Shown here piece after piece: positions 32,042 to 44,540 of a DNA stretch of 64,000 nucleotides (position 1 is the first letter of the stretch; each line of letters opens with the position of its first letter). The stretch spans positions 59,937,289-60,001,288 of the forward strand of contig JAJLRJ010000001.1 of the NCBI GenBank assembly GCA_024195265.1, in the 5' to 3' direction. Position numbers and translations under genes: made by a program. This stretch comes from Dendrophyllia cribrosa. Lineage: Eukaryota; Cnidaria; Anthozoa; Scleractinia; Dendrophylliidae. The notes below the pieces were generated by a model that worked only from the letters and a program-made list of their open reading frames with translations, did no database searches and was not told where the DNA came from.

Positions 32042-33050
32042 CAGATGGTACGTTGAGAGTAGCTTTCAAAGTGAGAATACGAAAGTCATGGAAATGGTGC
32101 AAGCGATCAGAAGGACTGCTTAAAAGATTTATCTCAAGTGAATTATTGAGCTAATAATGTTGGCAGTTGTCTTTCGAAACTTGAGAGTCTAAATGTATAG
32201 AAATTTAACCGCCTTTTGTCTGTCTCGCCTTACGTCTTTACTTTGACCGCAAATGTCAAGTCGGCCCACATGGCTTTTGTGAGCGAGTATTACGAGAATA
32301 TTAGAAGCTTTTTGGTTCTTTAGAAACAATGAAAGTTTAATCAAAAGAGCTTAATCCTTTTGTCAATCAATCAAAGGCACTTAATTGAAGATTATAAGCT
32401 GTTTATAGGAAGCTTGCGAATTGAAATGAAGCATGCGTCAGTATTTTGAATAAAGTAAATATTTTAGCTGGGTTTTTTACACTTTCGAGAGACGATATTA
32501 GTAGTTTATGCAGATTGTTTGAAACTTTTTATAGCCAACAGAATTAGTTCAAATTGTTGTTTATTGCATGGGAATACTATACATACATAACAAAAGTTAA
32601 ATCACGCCGACTCCTTTAAATCCATTAAAGTTAATTTAATACAGGTGGCAGACGGAATATAAATTTTAGTCTGCTGTTGTGCAAAGGTTAACGACTCGAG
32701 TCTTTTTTTGGCCAAGGAATGAATCCAACTTTAATAACAGACGACAGGAAGTCGAAACTTGTCTTACTCAGTAACACTGATGGGTAATTGCAAAGTTGAG
32801 AGTTAGGATGGTATTATATTCAGGCGGTTTACGTTGAGCGATGCAGTAACAATGATGAACACTACTTTTAATAGGCGGGCTGACTTTCATTTTACTTATC
32901 TCTATTTCTAGGCCTTTCTGTTGTCCGTCTGTCTAATGTAAACAATGTTATTGTCATTTTCTAGTGTGAGCGCAATTTATTTATTATTAAGGGTAAAATG
33001 TAGTTGTTTTATCGAAATAAAATTTTAGAAAAAATGTGAAAAGGCGGTTT
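32042..33050. other. Region upstream of the adhesion GPCR
   Basis: It presumably holds the promoter and 5' UTR. No convincing TATA box, initiator or upstream exon could be picked out. Confidence 0.3.
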
Positions 33051-33361
33051 AGTACTGGCTTCACGCCAAGGTCGAGGGTGGCTACATGAAATCGCCGCAC
33101 CTGAGACCAAGGTGAAAGTGATTGTTCAGTCACTACTGACGGCAAACCACTCTTTTGTTATTCATTTCCCACAGACGAGTTGAGACTCATGATCTAGCAC
33201 CAGAAACTTGCGTCTTCTTAGCACTTCTTAGCACTTAGCACTCGCGACTTGCGACTAAGTACATACCCCCCGGCACCCCTCTCCGTGCCTTTCCCTTCAC
33301 TAACCGAGAAGACACTGGCGCTAATATAGTCGCAAATGGCCGACGAAGGTAAGTTAAAAGG

Positions 33362-33758
33362 CCGGGGGGGGGGGGGGGGGGGGGATGGGTATTCAACAAA
33401 GTTTTGTGCGGGACGCTAGGTCCTTTCATATACCGTTTTTGACAGAAAAGGTACCCCTTTCATATACCTTTCATTGAAAATGGTACCCCTTTCATATAGC
33501 CTTTACGCGCGTCTGTTTGATATATTTTGAAAGGCGCGTTTTATAATACATAATTGGCAGTTTCCCCTACCCTTTTTTATACTTCATCTCGTATTTTCCC
33601 TACCCTTTTCTATACCTCATGAAATCCATACCCTTTCATATACTTCAACTCATGAAATCCCTACCCTTTCATATACCTCCAGCCTAAAAAAGGTACCCCT
33701 TTCGGGCGGAGCATCCCTGTATAGCACATTATAGGGAGTACACCCCTCCCCCCGGGTT
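33362..33758. mobile_element. Poly-G-ended repeat with TTTCATATACC words
   Basis: It starts at ccgg plus a 21-nt G run (33364-33384) and ends ctccccccggg. The inside repeats ggtaccccttt and cctttcatatacct in alternating form. Non-coding. Confidence 0.6.
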
Positions 33759-34151
33759 AAAACAGCATATTATGTCGGTAGTTATTCGAGGAACCCAGTC
33801 TAGCTAGCAAAAACAAACTCAGCAACTGATGAGGTTCTAGCGCCGGGAGAACCGAAACCATGGTCTTGCCTGGATGACTTTAGAGGCATAAACAAAACAG
33901 TCGCTGGACTGGAGGAATGGAAGAAGAGGAATTATAAATATCGAGCTCCATAGAGCTATAAAGCGAAGAGAATGAATGCTAGAATCGCAACCTCGACAGA
34001 GACAAACTTCAGCTCTCTACAAGTTGAATCGCCTTTTTTTAAGCTACGACTCTCTCTGCTAAGCTTGGATAGTACAGATCAATTTCTGTGGCAAAATCCT
34101 GCAACAACGGAAACTAGCCTATTGTGGGCCCAGCCTAACAAATATAGCATT

Positions 34152-35340
34152 CACTGGAAAAATTAACCAATTTTCCACACAGGATTCATTGCGGTTAATC
34201 ATTGGATTTTGAAATATCCATAAAACGTAAAAAACCAGACATGGAACCTCTATGGATATTGTATGGATATTTATCAATGACTTTTGATATCCACTGAATA
34301 ACCTTATATGGTTAACCAATTTCCATGTAATTTGTGGAAATTTCAATTACCATGAGTGAATTTGAAATTTTCCATCCATGGATTGTATTTCATAAGCCAC
34401 ACATGGTTTTACAAATTTCCATGTTTAGTTTGGTGATCAAGTTTTGCACATTGTGACAACTTGGAAGACACATAATCCAAACTGGACTTTTATTCATTAA
34501 CCAATGAGGGTATTACAATTATCCCAGTTAACTTTGGTTTTCAAGAAGTCCACAAGTTTCCTAAATGTATAAGATGTTTTCCAAACTTGGTTAATATTCA
34601 ATAACCATGTAAGGAATCACAATATCCCAGTTAACTTTGGTTTTCAAGAATTCCACAAGTTTCTAAAAGTATAGAGATGTTTTCCAAATTCGGTTAATTT
34701 TTCACACTTAAGGTATTATTCTTTAATTAAAAAAAAAACATTTTCCAAACTTGGACAATAGTGACTTTACCTCTTATTTAATAAGGTATGACAATAATAC
34801 TTTATTAACTGTCCTTCCAGCAGGATCCATGCCACTGTCCTTTAACTAAACCAATAATGCTCTTAGTAAAGACATTCAGAAAATACCATGCATTTCCCAT
34901 CTTTGGAAAAGCGTAATTCCATCTATGGAATGACTGGTGAATCAAGTATGGAAATCTGAATTTCCACACACTTGACGTTTTTATGAAAATAATTATCCAT
35001 TTTTGGAAATGTGAAAATTCCATTGTGTGATGCTACTAAACCAAAGATGGAAGTTGAATATCCACATATTTTTACGTTTCAATAACGACAATTTCCTTTT
35101 TTGGAGAACTGTAATTCCATGTTTGGATTTTGCTAATCCAAGTATGGTAATCATTATTTTTTGTTTCAATCAAAATATGTTTCCCATCTTTGGAAAACTA
35201 GTTCCACGCAAGGAACAGAAGAAAACCAAATTTGGAAAAAAGGTATTTTTTCCAAACAGGGATATTCTTTAAAAACCAAACGAAAACCATAAAAAAAAAC
35301 ATGTGAATCTTAAGTGGAAAACTTAGACTTTTTTCCAGTG
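34152..35340. mobile_element. CACTG-ended element, ATT duplication, 1.19 kb
   Basis: Ends CACTGGAAAAA and TTTTTCCAGTG are flanked by ATT (34149-34151, 35341-35343). It contains an internal tandem duplication (atcccagttaactttggt near 34523 and 34632) and many tttccaaa/tttggaaa words in both orientations. A CACTA/EnSpm-type non-autonomous element is the best reading. Confidence 0.8.
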
Positions 35341-35900
35341 ATTTCAGAGAGAAATCCTAGAGACGTTTAAACCTTTCTTACATAAACACCAACATGCTAT
35401 AATGACGAAAACAACACACCGACCGCCAGGCAAAAAAATGGACGCTAAGTTCAACAAGAGCAAAAACCACCGGAAACCACAAAAGACAGCTTTGACATCC
35501 CGGTTTGACATCTAATCCGTTGTATGCGGCATTTGAAAGGTTTACTCATTAACGTAACACTAAAATCCTCCATAACAAACTAAATGTCACCCGTTCATAA
35601 CATATCAAAAGGAACAAATGGCATTACAAAACACGAGTTAAAGTTCGTGGAATCACCAGTGAAAGGCGCGGGGAGGGGTGGGTACGATCTAAGTCGCACG
35701 TCGTAAGTCGCGAGTCAGGAGTCAGGAGTCGCACTAGTTTCAAATGCTAAATCGTGAATGGTAAGATGTAAGAAAAGACACAATTCGTTTGGGGCAAATG
35801 GAAAAAATAAAAGTGGTAGTAACTGGTAGTAACTGAACAATCACTTTCGACTTCTCAGTTTCCTTCGTGGCCACCCTCGGCCGCGGTCGGCATGTGAGTA

Positions 35901-36498
35901 AAATATTTACATTGCGGTCAGTATATTACCAGAGATGGAACTCTGCATTGTAGTTATAAAATAATTAATACTTTAATAATAACACATGTCTGATGTAAAA
36001 ATCGCTTCAAATAGCATCAGTGAGTAAACTGCAAGTCATAACTGCAACAACGTATTAATATAAATCGCTATGGTGGACTTTGCGCTTATTGGGGAATCAT
36101 GGTTAATCAGGGCAAACATGCCGCCAAATACAGTGTTTGTATGAGGAATCCGTAGTGCATAATAATTTTGGTAATTTTACAAACTGTAATTTGTTTTTAT
36201 ATATTTGTGAATTGAAAACTTAGGATACTAGGAAAGACTTTACTCGTCAAATTTGGGGAATGAAGCTATGTTAGAAAGCGTGCAATTAATTTTGTCACTG
36301 TTTTCCAGGCATACACTTCATTTTTCCGTCGGTTTTATTGACAAATGTTTGGAAAACCAGTCGTCTAACACAGCTTTATTCCTAAAATTTGAGGAGTAAA
36401 GTCTCAAGTTCCAAGGATCACAGATATATTTTCATTTTACCCGGATATTATTTGACACTGGATTCCCAAACAAACACTGTATATGGCGGCATTTTGGT
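35901..36498. other. No gene recognised
   Basis: AT-rich sequence with no exon or repeat signature that I can support. Confidence 0.3.
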
Positions 36499-36920
36499 CC
36501 GGGGGGGGGGGGGGTACTCCCATATATGAGCTATATAGGTATGTGCCGCTGTGAAGGGTATGGTTTTCAGGCAGTTTAGTCTGGGATAGAGTATAGTAAT
36601 CAGAGGTTTTTGATCTAGAATAGGGTATCATTTTCCACGAAACTGATCAGTTGCGTGAAGAATTTAGTCTAGACAAGGTTTTACTGGCAAATGGCATTTA
36701 TAAATCGGTACGGCGGGCCGTTTACGGCATTTTTACTGACCCCTGGCATCTTAGACTATGATTGTGAACGAGTTTCTGGAAAATAGCGAGTCGGGAATAG
36801 GTCTAGGATAGGGTAGGGTTTTTCGGTGTTTAGTCTAGAATAGGGTTGCAAAATTCAGCTAAAATGGTCTAGTATAGGTTAAGGGTCTCAGAGTCCCAGC
36901 GGCACATCCCCGCCCAAAAA
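36499..36920. mobile_element. Poly-G-ended repeat with tagtctagaatagggt words
   Basis: It starts with a 14-nt G run (36501-36514), continues gtactcccatatatgagc ... tatgtgccgct, and ends agcggcacatccccgccc. The inside repeats tagtct-ggatagggta. Its design resembles the 33362 element. Confidence 0.55.
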
Positions 36921-38121
36921 TTTGGTTTGTTATGATTTCCCATGATTCCCATTAAGCGCGAAGTCCTTTTTTAGGTGAAACGATGATTTCAAAGGTCGAC
37001 ACGGCAATTTACCAAATGAATCTTGTGACTAGCGTGTTACTTCTGCAATCAGCTCGAGATATTTATTACACTGAATTGCCTCGAGGAAGTAATAACGAAA
37101 TGTTCTGATGAAAGGCAAGTCAAGCTTACAGACGGAAGGTTTTATCAATATAATTGATTTTTTTCCCAACCTATTAACACAAGACGCATTTAATATTTTA
37201 ACATTCAAAGTGGGGAGGGGCCGTTTAAATGGTTGGAGTTGAGTTAATCATGGTACTCAAATAAGGTGCAATGAATTCAAATGTGATATATGTGGTCATC
37301 ATATATGTGTTTAAGGGAATCAGCGAGAAAAACGAATTGCTATCACGTAGAGGATATTTATTATCGTAATTCCATATCTGAGGGAATTTGAAAAAAATGC
37401 TCGCTAACTTTTCGGTTGAAAACGGACTAGGGGGCTTGGTCTATCAAAAGAGCAGCTCCTATGTTGGCCAGTGACTCATTGGGCTTTGTGGCCGTTGACC
37501 CTCCTAGGGTCAACGGCCCTAGGCGGGTGGGGAAGGGTTACATTTTGACACTCGGTGCTCTTAAGACTGAATAGATTTTGCAGATCTTAGTGTACATGAG
37601 AGATGGGCACAATGGTCCCAGCTGGGATGCTACCGCAAAGCTATATTAGCCACCCAGAAAGAATAGAGGGGCTGGGGCAGCTTGATTGCCCTAAGCCAGG
37701 AGGCTGGAGAGGGGATAGTTACACCTATACTGCAAGGAGTTTCGTTCTGAGATACGTTTACTGCTGGATGTCTATATCCATCTGATAGATGGCAATCCGC
37801 AAAAAAACATACAGGGCAAAGGCGTTTCCCACTGGATGGTTATAACGGCCAGTTGAACTGTGTTACGGAGATACTTGTTGTGTTTATATATTTTTACTTT
37901 TGTTTTTCCTTTTATATATTTTTCAAATGATAAGACGTAAAACCCAAACTTATCATCGTAACTTGACATTTTCCGCGCTTGGCGCCAGACGTTTATATTA
38001 CTTTGGTTTTAGTTTGACAACAATAGAGTGTGTGCGCTCACGTGACCCTTGAATTACCGTCCGCCATGTTGGAGGACCACTTTGATGGGTTTCCCCTGTG
38101 TTTAGACCTGTTTACCTTCAA
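36921..38121. other. No gene recognised
   Basis: No exon supported. CCGCCATGTTGGAGGACC at about 38065 recurs in complement near 44120, marking a shared dispersed repeat. Confidence 0.35.
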
Positions 38122-38129
38122 GAGAGCAG

Positions 38130-38637
38130 TAGGGGTTGACACATTATGCTTCTAAAATCGAGCATTATGCTTTTTGGCATTGCCCTCAAAACGGACTATT
38201 ATGCTCCAAATTATGCTCGACTGTTGCTATTATGCCGTAATTATGCCGTAAAAAAAATTTCCCGGACCCCGTGAAGCGCGAAAATAAAAACCATTTTCAT
38301 AATAAATTAGTAACACAAATTTACAGGTAGGCCTTAGGAGCCTTGCATGATGAGAGTATTCAGGCTAAAAGAGCTAAACCCGCTTGAGGAGGCACTGGGA
38401 ACAAGCCTAAAGTGCTCAATAGTAACGGAAACCACATAGAACATTAAAATAGCTTGAAATTTTGTAGTTTTTACCTAATAAACGGACAATAGTAGCTCTA
38501 GAAAAAAGAAATAACTGTTATGTCGCAAAATGGCACTATTATACCGGCAAAATAGCAGTATTATGCCGGCATTATGCTCGATGCTCCACCTATAATATTA
38601 TGCTCGAAATTATGCCGGCATAATGTGTCAACCCCTA
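38130..38637. mobile_element. hAT-type MITE, exact 8-bp duplication
   Basis: It starts TAGGGGTTGACACATTATGC and ends with the complement; GAGAGCAG flanks both sides exactly (38122-38129, 38638-38645). The body repeats attatgctcga / attatgccgg. Non-coding. Confidence 0.9.
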
Positions 38638-39141
38638 GAGAGCAGGCAGTGCGAGCGCTTTTGAAGTCATAACTCGCGTTTCCTTTAACGTTGTGAATTA
38701 AAATCGAAAAGGTAGCTAATGTACAGTGCTTTTTTGTCATTTGTGCTAATTTAAATCTCCAAAACCCTTTTCTTTCGATAATTAGGGCCGTATTTGTTTC
38801 GATCAATTCGATTTGCCGATTTGCCGGCCCGATTTTTTTAAACCTTGAAAACATTATCACAAAGTCGAAAATCAGCCACACTTATAAAATCGGTTTTACG
38901 TCAACAAAATTTCTTCTCGACACTTAGAAAATCTGTGTGTCGAGAACATAGCGATTTTATAGTATGCACAAGCTCGGAGAATTCGTCAACTACAAAACCA
39001 AAATAATTTTTCGAAGCGCTTGGCATTTCTAAACAAAGATAGAATACTCACAGGATGTTTTTGAATGAGGCCTTCGAGATTTTAGCATATTTGACAGCAT
39101 CGGAGGCTCAAGTTATGTTGTTTCAGTCACCATTTTGATTT

Positions 39142-39966
39142 TTGCGCTTTTTCAACCCGGGTTTCAAGCACTGTGACATAATCGTATTAACTGAAACCAG
39201 AACAGATGAAATTTTATTATCGGATTATGAATTTTTTCAAGTAAAAAACATCATCGAAAGAAAAATGGCAGATCCTCAGGTGGCATCGCTCTTGGTTCTT
39301 CAACTAATCTCATGTCATGATAATTTCCTATGGTCCAAAATTGACAAAAACTATTTTAATATAGATCAGGATATCTTTTTATGTGCTATTTACGTGCCAC
39401 CTCGAGACTCCCCTTAGTTTAATCCTGACATTTTTCATGATCTTGAAAATGACATTGTTAAATTTAGTGCAAAAGGCTTTATTATGTTGACAGGTGATTT
39501 CAATGCTAGAACAGGCTGCGTTCTTGATTTCGTTGACCTCGATCAAAATATTCATATACCCGGTGATAATCTCGTCCCAAAACATAATCTAAGAAAAAGA
39601 AAAAATTATGACCCTCAATTAAATGAGCACGGTCAGTCATTACTAGACATTTGCAAGGCATCCGACCAACGAATAGTAAATGGACGAACGACAGGGGACT
39701 CCTTTGGTAACATTAACTTATTATTCCCCAAAGGGAATCAGCACCGTAGGCTACTTCGTTGTTATAATAGTCACGAATTATTAAGCTTGACGGAAAATCT
39801 CGTAGTTAAAGAACCAACGATCTCAACTTATTTGTTGGCTGAATATTTCCACATTAATTTCCCCCCAAACAAATACTTATCGCTAATCCACATGCAAAAA
39901 CATTTGATCTTCCGAAACAATTCATCTGGAATGAAACATCCAGACAAAATTTTCTTAATGCCATAA
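39142..39966 (+). pseudogene. LINE endonuclease domain, one in-frame stop
   Basis: Two open stretches in one frame are separated by a stop at 39415-39417. DIIVLTETRTDE near the start and LTGDFNARTG after the stop are the conserved exo/endo/phosphatase blocks that carry the catalytic Glu and the Asp/Asn pair. The endonuclease would nick target DNA to prime reverse transcription; this copy is broken. Confidence 0.75.
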
Positions 39967-40368
39967 ACCATGATGATTTCCGTTCACGGTTAACCACTTT
40001 TGAAAATACCAATTTCCCTATTAACACTGAAGGAATCGATTCCGCTACAGAACATTTTACAAACATAGTAAATGATATATGTGTACGTTCTCTTAGGTCA
40101 GCTTGCCCCAAAAAGACATGGAAAAAACATAAAGTATGGTTTGATAAGGACTGTGCCCTTTTAAGAAAGAATTTAAGGATACTCTCTAACAAAAAAAAAA
40201 AACAGAAAAATCCTTATGAAGCAAATCTCAGACACAACTATCATAACGTGCGCAAGAACTTTAACAAATTGGTTAAAAACAAAAAAGCAAAACTATTGAA
40301 CTCTCAAGTTGAGGATCTTGTGCAAAACAAAGACAGTCATAAATTCTGGACATACCTCAAATCTTTAA

Positions 40369-40704
40369 AGTGCCCCTGCGATCAAATTTTTGATTTTCAT
40401 TTTTTTACATTTTCGTGTACAATTAGACTTTCTTACTCATCTTGCCAAATTTCAATCCATTATTGTTATTATAATTTCAACCCGTGAGGTATGTTTGAGT
40501 CTTTGACGTCACTTTCACCCATTCGCAACCAAGCCTTGGAACAAGGTTGATTAATGGCGGCCGTAAATTCTCGGAAACAAATGTTAAAATAAAATGACTT
40601 CTGATGTTCGTAATGAATTGGAATTTGGCAAGATGAGTAAGAAAGTCTAATTGTACACGAAAATGTAAAAAAATGAAAATCAAAAATTTGATCACAGGGG
40701 CACT
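40369..40704. mobile_element. TTAA-flanked MITE inside the LINE
   Basis: Ends AGTGCCCC/GGGGCACT are flanked by TTAA (40365-40368, 40705-40708); the halves are inverted copies over about 120 bp. Removing it plus one TTAA restores the LINE reading frame across the site (KSL then KEGQCPP), which fixes the insertion point. Confidence 0.85.
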
Positions 40705-41291
40705 TTAAAAGAAGGACAATGTCCTCCCCCTAACAAACGCGACATTCCAGTTGACAATCTATTTAGACATTTTGAATGTTTGCATTCGGAGCCAGACCTT
40801 TCTTCCTTTTCTAGAGATTCTATGTCCTCAATAAAGGAAGAACTTTCAAATTTAGAAGAAACGAAGGAAATTCACAACTTATTAGATTGTCCTATCACAA
40901 TTAATGAAATTGAAACTATGGTGAACGAAATGAAATGTTGAAAACCGGCATACAGTTCCTGAAAACTGCCCTCTATAAATTATTTAACCTTATACTCCGA
41001 AGTGGTTTTTTTCCTAGCTCTTGGTGCAAAGCCTGATAATAACCCCTATTTATAAGTCTGGAAACAAACAAGACCCAGCAAATTATAGGGGTATATGTAT
41101 AAATAGTTGCCTCGGAAAACTTTTCACCGCGGTTCTCAACATGCACCAGACTGAAAAATTTTGTACTCGATAAAGACATATTACATGAAGCTCAAATAGG
41201 TTTCTTACCGAATCATCGCACATCTGATCATATATTATTTACCTTAAGAACACTAACCGAAAAATACGTCAACCAAGCTACAAAGGGGAAA

Positions 41292-42269
41292 TTGTACACT
41301 TGCTTTATTGACTTCAAAAAAGCTTTTGATTCGATTTGGCATGATGGTTTATTTTACAAACCCCTTCATTACAACATCGGGGGAAAATTCTATGACTTTA
41401 TTAAAAATCTTTACTCAAAAACAAAATGTTCCATAAAGTTTACCGACTATAAACGAACAGAATTCTTTAACTATCGCAAAGGTGTTAGACAGGGTTGTAT
41501 CCTTTCTCCTATGCTATTCAATCTATACTTAAATGACATCCCTTTTTTACTTGACAGAAAAGACACAGACCCTATTATTTTACCAAATGGAACCCATCTG
41601 AACTGTTTACTTTATGCATATGGTCTAGTTTTAATTTCTCATTCAGCCGAAGGCCTGCAAAAGGCACTTTCCGTGCTCTCTGAATACTGTAGTAAATGGC
41701 TACTATCTATCAATCCCAAAAAAACTAAGGCTTTAATTTTTCAGAAGAAATGTAGGAAATCAGTACTTGACAAATATCATTTTCAGATAAACAATAACAA
41801 AATAGAAATTGTCAACAATTATACCTATCTCGGAATTAATTTTTCTACAAATGGAAACTTTAATGTGTGCAAAACAAACTCAAAAGAAAAAACACGACGA
41901 TCCTTTTTTGCAATACGACGCTTCCTTGATTTCTCAAAAACACCAATTGATGTTACCAATAAACTTATTGATTCACTTCTCCTCCCAATTCTTTTATACG
42001 GATCTGAAGTCTGGGGCATCTATGCCAAAGATGATCTCAACTCCTGGGAAAAAGACGTTATTGAAAAAGCGCATATATACTTTTGCAAACAGTCTCTTGG
42101 AGTAAATAAACGATGTCCAAATGTTGCTGCTAGAAATGAACTAGGTAGATTACCACTGAAACTATCTATAGATACCTCAATTGTTAAATTTTGGATTCAT
42201 TTACAAAACTTGTCAGATAAAAACATTGCAAAACAATGCTTACAAATCTCTAAAGAAAACGGCCGATAA
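41292..42269 (+). pseudogene. LINE reverse transcriptase, active site destroyed
   Basis: 325 residues with FIDFKKAFDS (residues 5-14), the GVRQGCILSPMLFNLYLND block (64-82) and LLYAYGLVL (106-114). The last should be YADD; both catalytic aspartates are replaced (Tyr110, Gly111). Each change needs one base (GAT to TAT, GAT to GGT). The enzyme cannot be active. Confidence 0.85.
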
Positions 42270-42493
42270 AGACCAACCAGGTTTGATGCAGAAAATAAAC
42301 ACTATATGTAGCAAATATAACTCTTCCAACATAACATTAAATGAAAACAACAAACACGTTTTTACCTCCCACATCAAGCAAAACATCAAGAATGCTATAA
42401 TTGAGCACCAACTAACCCTTCTTAAAACAAACAAAAAATTGATTTTTTTATAGCTCTTTTAAGAAAGATACCAAAGAAGCTGATTTCCTAAAT

Positions 42494-42760
42494 ATGATTA
42501 AAAATCCTCTTCACAGAATAGCCATAAATAAATTTCGACTAGGAAATCATCATCTACGTATTGAAACAGGCAGACACACTGTACCAAAGACTCCTGAGAA
42601 CTTGAGAATATGTTGTTTATGTCAGTCAAATGAAGTTGAAAATGAACTCCATTTTCTATTCTCATGCAATCGTTATGATAATCTACGGTTAAAATTATTC
42701 AATGAAATTAATGAAATATATAAGCATACCCTCTTTAAGGACTTCATGTATGCGTTATAG
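42494..42760 (+). pseudogene. LINE C-terminal Cys/His domain
   Basis: 88 residues with the pattern CCLCQ...ENELHFLFSC, the zinc-knuckle-like end found in many animal LINE ORF2 proteins. It is shifted in frame from the RT piece, as expected for a decayed copy. Confidence 0.65.
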
Positions 42761-42877
42761 AAACGAGATATTATTTCAGAAACGAATGTAATTAAGCTTT
42801 TTATCCTGTAATAATTTCTCGAATATCTATTTATCTATTTCATTTTATTTTATTTAATATTTTAGATAGGTAATGCC

Positions 42878-44059
42878 AAAGGAGGATTTTTCAGGTATCC
42901 CATGACGCCTAGCGCGTAATTATCGATCCTGATGTGTCAAATTTCCTGCGATGGATGATGGTTGCAAGGATTGTACCCTCTGCTCATCATAACAATACAA
43001 TTTTATCATTTTCTTTTTTTAAATTTTAGCTTTTATTATCATTTAATAAATTGTTAGCTTTATATAAATTTTAAATATTAAATATATTTTAGGTTTTAGA
43101 TTAATATTAGATATTTTATACTTTTTTATGTGTCCCCAAATTAGTATGGGTTTACCCAGGCTATAAGGTCTTTTGACACTTAAATAAAGTTTCTATCTAT
43201 CTATCTATCTACACATGGTGAAATTTTACTGATCTTCGCGAGACGTTTTCTTCGTTTCCAACGCGATAAAAGGTGAATCAAATCGTTATTTGGTTTCTAT
43301 ATACATTAAAGTTTACTTAGATATCATTTGATCCGAGCCTGTTTGTCTATGTATCGCAATATTTTTGTCTTTGTTTCGAGTGGCATGCATGGCTGATCCG
43401 CTTCGTTTCTTTGTTGTGTTTTAACCCTTGATCTGTTTTGCCGTGTTTCGTTTTTAATCCTGGGGACATTAGCATATAATTACGCCTGATAGTGCCTAGA
43501 GAGTGACTCTTTTAAATGCAGTACAAGGTCCCCTTAAGTCCCCACGTTTTGTAGGAATTTATTTATTTATTAATTTTTTTGTTTAGGTTTTTATAGTCGA
43601 AGGAAAAATCGTATTTAGTGCAATTGCAGCTTCCTTTGCAGCTTTCTTTGGTCAAATCATATGATCGTTTGACACTTTCCTTCGCTTCGAAGCTAATAAA
43701 TCGCTTGATGTTCATGTTTTTACAAGTGATATGGAAGATGGCAATATTATTTCATCTACCGGAAATCCGGAAATCGAAGTCTAAATTGTCATCGATGCCT
43801 TTCAATTTGTCCGTGTTCAGAAATAGACAAAGTCGCCGCTCTCTTTACTTTTTGAGGAGGCAAACCTGTACTAAATACCGTTGGGAACCTACAACAAGCC
43901 AGATTAGACGATGTGATATATGTTTAACTGCTAAAATTTACGCAGTGGACGATGCGCTCGCTTCGAGCAACTCCATGGCAAATGACTGGTCACGCAATTT
44001 TCAGTTGATAATATAGTTCATTCGCGTTGCATCATGGGATACCTGAAAAATCCTCCTTT
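42878..44059. mobile_element. Mutator-like element, 9-bp duplication, in the LINE 3' UTR
   Basis: Ends AAAGGAGGATTTTTCAGG and complement match for about 30 bp. GGTAATGCC flanks both sides exactly (42869-42877, 44060-44068). A 9-bp duplication suggests the MULE superfamily. Inside is a second LINE tail (about 43130-43210, ending in TATC repeats) and a 132-codon frame of unknown meaning (43618-44016). Confidence 0.75.
43130..43211 (+). mobile_element. LINE tail ending in TATC repeats
   Basis: gtccccaaattagtatgg ... acacttaaataaagtttc then (tatc)n. This is the 3' end of a different LINE, 5'-truncated, lying inside the Mutator-like element. Confidence 0.6.
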
Positions 44060-44262
44060 GGTAATGCCTTGTATGCCTTGTATATATAAGGAAATACCTC
44101 AATAAATTGTTATTGTTATTAATTACGTCAGTCCTCCAACATGGCCGCCGGTAAGTTTGTGACGTCATCCGCACACACACCATAGCATTTTAAAAACTAC
44201 AAACCATGGGAAAATCCATTTTTTGTAGTGCAAATATGCTTTAAAGTGATATCTATCACCGT

Positions 44263-44540
44263 TTTCAATAACATGCGGAATTTGAAATTCAAATTTCCAC
44301 CGACGGTTGCGTTTTACACTGCCGTTAATCATCTTAGCTTACCTCTCAGGAAACAGATCTTCACTTCAATGAGTTCAAACGGTCACGTCCGTGCATTATG
44401 ATTGGTAGATTTCGATCCAGTTTGTTTGTTTCTTTTTTATATGGTCCGTTGGCTTTCGTATTAATTATGATTGACGGCAGGGAATAACGCAACCGTTGAT
44501 GGAGATTAATTTCAATTTTAAATTCCACATGTTATTGAAA
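44263..44540. mobile_element. MITE-like hairpin with ttcaataacatg ends
   Basis: Inverted arms of about 45 bp (ttcaataacatgcggaat / attccacatgttattgaa; cggttgcg / gcaaccg) enclose a non-coding core. Confidence 0.6.

Larger units (their letters stand above)
33052..35900. mobile_element. Composite with long inverted arms
   Basis: 33052-33320 and 35640-35900 are inverted relatives: ggtcgagggtggc / gccaccctcgg, gtgattgttcagt / actgaacaatcac, gcgacttgcgac / gtcgcacg-gtcg, and cggcacccctc / gaggggtggg. Between them sit two separate elements (33362-33758 and 34152-35340). It is either a fold-back element or two inverted copies of one repeat. Confidence 0.55.
39142..44120 (+). mobile_element. Decayed APE-type LINE (non-LTR retrotransposon)
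   Basis: Pieces in order: endonuclease N-part (39142-39417, IIVLTETRTD), endonuclease GDFNAR motif (39484-39966, same frame after one TAG stop), linker (40248-40364), RT (41292-42269), and a C-terminal Cys/His knuckle (42494-42760, CCLC...H...C). The 3' UTR ends near 44120 in ttattg repeats. It is interrupted by two DNA elements (40369-40704, 42878-44059) and several stops and frameshifts. The family looks like the CR1/L2 group; I cannot assign it more finely. Confidence 0.82.

Noticed and set aside
37603..37785. 60-codon frame starting MGTMVPAG
   Set aside because: No recognisable domain, no splice sites and no neighbouring exon in phase.
43618..44016. 132-codon frame inside the Mutator-like element as a gene
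   Set aside because: No motif recognised; no transposase signature. Kept only as an open question in the findings.
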